Shown in pieces: positions 5,941 to 7,294 of a stretch of DNA of 7,294 bases. A model generated the notes under the pieces. That model was not told the DNA's origin, did not search any database, and saw nothing but the letters and a program-made list of their open reading frames with translations. How positions within the stretch are numbered: position 1 is the stretch's first letter; each line of letters starts with the position of its first letter. The position numbers were made by a program, and so were the translations under genes. The stretch lies in NCBI GenBank assembly GCA_029977305.1, contig JAPOLF010000103.1, positions 1-7,294 of the forward strand, written 5' to 3'. Origin of the DNA: a bacterium. Lineage in GTDB: Bacteria > Chloroflexota > Chloroflexia > Thermomicrobiales > UBA6265.

Positions 5941-6138
5941 ATGTTCAACCGCGAGAACGCGATCGGGGTTGTGCTGCTGATCCTCTGCGCCGCAGTGGCG
6001 CTCTTTCTTCTGTATTTGATCGTCACCGGGCAGCGCGCGATCTACACCGGCCCCGATGAACTCATCTGGGTGCTTGCCGGGGTCTTCGTGATCGGAGCCA
6101 TCTGGCTCTGGATCAAATCGCCGCGCCGCTGGCTCTGA
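5941..6138 (+). CDS. 65-residue two-helix membrane protein, function unknown
   Basis: Two strongly hydrophobic helices are visible, at residues 8-28 and 42-58. They are joined by a short polar loop (TGQRAIYTGPDE) and followed by a basic tail (KSPRRWL), so both ends are probably cytoplasmic. A good ribosome site (AGAGGAG, 6 bases upstream) and the distance of 21 bases from the preceding stop argue for a real, co-transcribed gene despite its size. The preceding gene encodes a single-pass membrane protein, so the small protein could be a partner, but nothing in the sequence shows this. No family was recognised. Confidence 0.75.
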   Translation: MFNRENAIGVVLLILCAAVALFLLYLIVTGQRAIYTGPDELIWVLAGVFVIGAIWLWIKSPRRWL

Positions 6139-6149
6139 GCCTCATCGCC

Positions 6150-6163
6150 CGGCGTTCTCGCCG
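6150..6163 (+). terminator. weak stem-loop after the two-gene unit
   Basis: CGGCG (6150-6154) and CGCCG (6159-6163) form a 5-bp stem with loop TTCT, 12 bases after the stop at 6138. No T-run follows, so termination is possible but poorly supported. Confidence 0.25.
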
Positions 6164-6175
6164 TGCTCCGGATGC

Positions 6176-6205
6176 TTGACGGTCCTCCGGACGCGTCCGT
6201 ACACT
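6176..6205 (+). promoter_or_regulatory. promoter of the ThyX-like gene, TTGACG-18-TACACT
   Basis: The -35 box TTGACG (6176-6181) matches five of six consensus bases. The -10 box TACACT (6200-6205) matches four of six, including the key first TA and last T. The spacer is 18 bases. Transcription would start near 6212, leaving a leader of about 45 bases before the ATG at 6257. It is the best housekeeping-type promoter in the window. Confidence 0.65.
6188..6199. promoter_or_regulatory. perfect 12-bp palindrome in the promoter spacer, candidate operator
   Basis: CGGACGCGTCCG equals its own reverse complement and fills the spacer up to the -10 box. Placement between -35 and -10 is typical of operators for dimeric regulators, either repressors or MerR-type activators. 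The spacer of 18 is shorter than the 19-20 usual for MerR sites. No regulator gene is in the window. Confidence 0.5.
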
Positions 6206-6210
6206 CGCCA

Positions 6211-6234
6211 CACCGGACCCGCCCGGTGATCACC
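6211..6234. promoter_or_regulatory. leader hairpin and second palindrome at the predicted transcript start
   Basis: CACCGG (6211-6216) pairs with CCGGTG (6223-6228) around a 6-base loop. Overlapping its right arm, GGTGATCACC (6225-6234) is a perfect 10-bp palindrome. The two structures exclude each other in RNA. The palindrome might instead be a second DNA-binding site just downstream of the transcription start. Confidence 0.4.
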
Positions 6235-6241
6235 CGTGTCG

Positions 6242-6247
6242 AGAGGA
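6242..6247 (+). promoter_or_regulatory. ribosome binding site AGAGGA
   Basis: AGAGGA lies 9 bases before the ATG at 6257. It favours that start over the in-frame ATG at 6311, which has no comparable site. Confidence 0.65.
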
Positions 6248-6256
6248 TCCCCGCCA

Positions 6257-7294
6257 ATGGCTGAATCGCCGGAAGCCCGTGCCGGCCATCATGCGCCGCC
6301 GCTCGCCGGGATGGAGCCGCACCTCGTCGTCGGCGGTCCGCTGACCTTCGCCAACGGCCCCCGCGTCACCCTCCTCCGCGAGGAATCCACTGCGCACCCC
6401 TTCGCTGTCGCTGTGGCCGCCGCGTGGAGTTGCTATGGCGGCAAACCGGCCAAGGTCGAGAATGTGCTCGCGCTGATCCGCGAGACCGACCCGGCCAGCC
6501 TCTCCCCCGAGAAGGCTGCCCGGCGCGAGCGCGCCCTCCGCCTCTACGCCGACCTCTTCGCCGCCGGCCACCACACCACTCTGCAGCACGCGACCTTCGT
6601 CTTCGTGCTGGACAACGTCTCCCGTCTCGCGCTGTGGTCGTTCTTCCACTCGCACCCGTTCTACAACTCGGAGCAGGTCTCGCAGCGCTACCGCGAGGTG
6701 AGCGGCGCGACGATGATCACCCCCGACCTGCCGGAGCCGCTCGCGGCGATCTACGCGCAGGCGATCGAGCGCAGCCTCGAGGGGTATCGCCGCCTCACCG
6801 AGATCCTCACTCCTGATATGCACCAGCGCTATGGCGCGGTCTTCCCGGCGCGCGCGAAGGCGAAGGGTCCGGAGGCGGAGCGGCGTGTCGCCGATGCGGT
6901 GCAGAAACGCGCGCAGGAGGTCGCCCGCTACGTCCTGCCGCTCGCCACCCCGGCGCACCTCTACCACACCGTGAATGCGCTCACGCTGTTGCGCTATGTC
7001 GTGCTCGCGAACCAGCCTGACGCGCCCTCCGAGGTGCGGACCATCGTCAACGAGATGGTCCGGCAGGTGCTCGAGGTCGACCCGTGGTTCCTCGGCGCAC
7101 CGGGGTATCCGCTCGACCTGCGGCCGCTCACCATCGACGACCCGATCGAGGCGCAGGCGTTCGCCCATTGGCGCGACGCCGTCGACCGTGACCCCGGGGA
7201 GAACGAGCGGGCGATCGTCGCCTTCGATGCCGCCCTCGGGCCGTGGGAGAACAGTCGCCTCGTCGGGCACGTCCCCGACGCCGAACGGATCATG
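6257..7294 (+). CDS. ThyX-like (flavin-dependent thymidylate synthase family) protein, degenerate signature, 3' truncated
   Basis: The frame is open from ATG 6257 to the right edge (346 codons), so the C-terminus is missing. Canonical ThyX makes dTMP from dUMP using FAD and methylene-tetrahydrofolate. Family-like segments appear in the right order: VTLLREES (37-44), WSCYGGKP (57-64), GHHTTLQHATFVF (104-116, compare GHxSxxEHxxFxF), VSRLALW (121-127), NSEQVSQRY (137-145) and a late helix VNALTLLRYVVLA (239-251) followed by SEVRTIVNEMVRQVL. The RHRx7S signature should be at 132-142 but reads Ser-His-Pro followed by FYNSEQV and Ser142. The late conserved Arg (end of NxRxLxxFxxLR) is replaced by Ala251. 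Already 346 residues long without a stop, it exceeds a usual ThyX (about 220-260). My recollection is that long ThyX-family proteins occur in Chloroflexota-like genomes with an RHR motif in the second half, which lies outside the window. It has its own promoter and a good ribosome site. Confidence 0.75.
   Translation, partial: MAESPEARAGHHAPPLAGMEPHLVVGGPLTFANGPRVTLLREESTAHPFAVAVAAAWSCYGGKPAKVENVLALIRETDPASLSPEKAARRERALRLYADLFAAGHHTTLQHATFVFVLDNVSRLALWSFFHSHPFYNSEQVSQRYREVSGATMITPDLPEPLAAIYAQAIERSLEGYRRLTEILTPDMHQRYGAVFPARAKAKGPEAERRVADAVQKRAQEVARYVLPLATPAHLYHTVNALTLLRYVVLANQPDAPSEVRTIVNEMVRQVLEVDPWFLGAPGYPLDLRPLTIDDPIEAQAFAHWRDAVDRDPGENERAIVAFDAALGPWENSRLVGHVPDAERIM

Noticed and set aside
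6230..7270. Long open frame on the minus strand opposite the ThyX-like gene (346 codons).
   Set aside because: Its product is dominated by Arg, Glu and Gly with no domain. It is the usual antisense shadow of a GC-rich gene; the + strand frame carries recognisable ThyX segments, a promoter and a ribosome site.

Overview
The window is a GC-rich, densely coded stretch of bacterial chromosome. Coding style (very high GC, G/C-ending codons, GTG and ATG starts, GGAGG-type ribosome sites), the Pro/Thr-linker membrane protein and the style of the ThyX-like protein are compatible with a Chloroflexota (Thermomicrobia-like) genome. That taxonomic guess is inference from composition and general resemblance. 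No mobile element, tRNA, rRNA or CRISPR array was seen.

Layout. Bases 1-1341 read rightward: the tail of a protein with a helix-hairpin-helix-like C-terminus, then two small four-helix membrane proteins of unknown function. The second of these is preceded by a striking nested inverted repeat (801-859). Its stop codon overlaps that of the convergent leftward operon in a shared CTAG (1338-1341). Bases 1338-4731 read leftward as one tight unit: aroA (EPSP synthase, shikimate pathway), an ArnT/PMT-like GT-C membrane glycosyltransferase, and an alpha/beta-hydrolase-fold protein in which all three expected catalytic triad positions are replaced. The two internal junctions are TGATG and ATGA overlaps, so the three proteins are probably translationally coupled. 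A 210-base divergent region (4732-4941) holds an inverted repeat in the aroA leader and, for the rightward side, a TATACT box and a UUCG-loop hairpin.

From 4942 rightward come a single-pass membrane protein with a Pro/Thr-rich linker and an extracytoplasmic domain, a 65-residue two-helix membrane protein 21 bases after it, and then a separately promoted ThyX-like gene that runs off the right edge. The ThyX-like gene has the best promoter in the window (TTGACG-18-TACACT). A perfect 12-bp palindrome lies inside the spacer and a second palindrome near the predicted transcript start. Its visible 346 residues look like a ThyX fold, but the RHR signature and the later conserved arginine are not conserved.

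How the genes work together: only aroA has a firm pathway assignment. Nothing here amounts to a recognisable new multi-gene system. The most interesting items are the triad-less hydrolase coupled to aroA, the degenerate ThyX half-protein with its palindromic control region, and the nested inverted repeats at 801-859 and 4755-4813.
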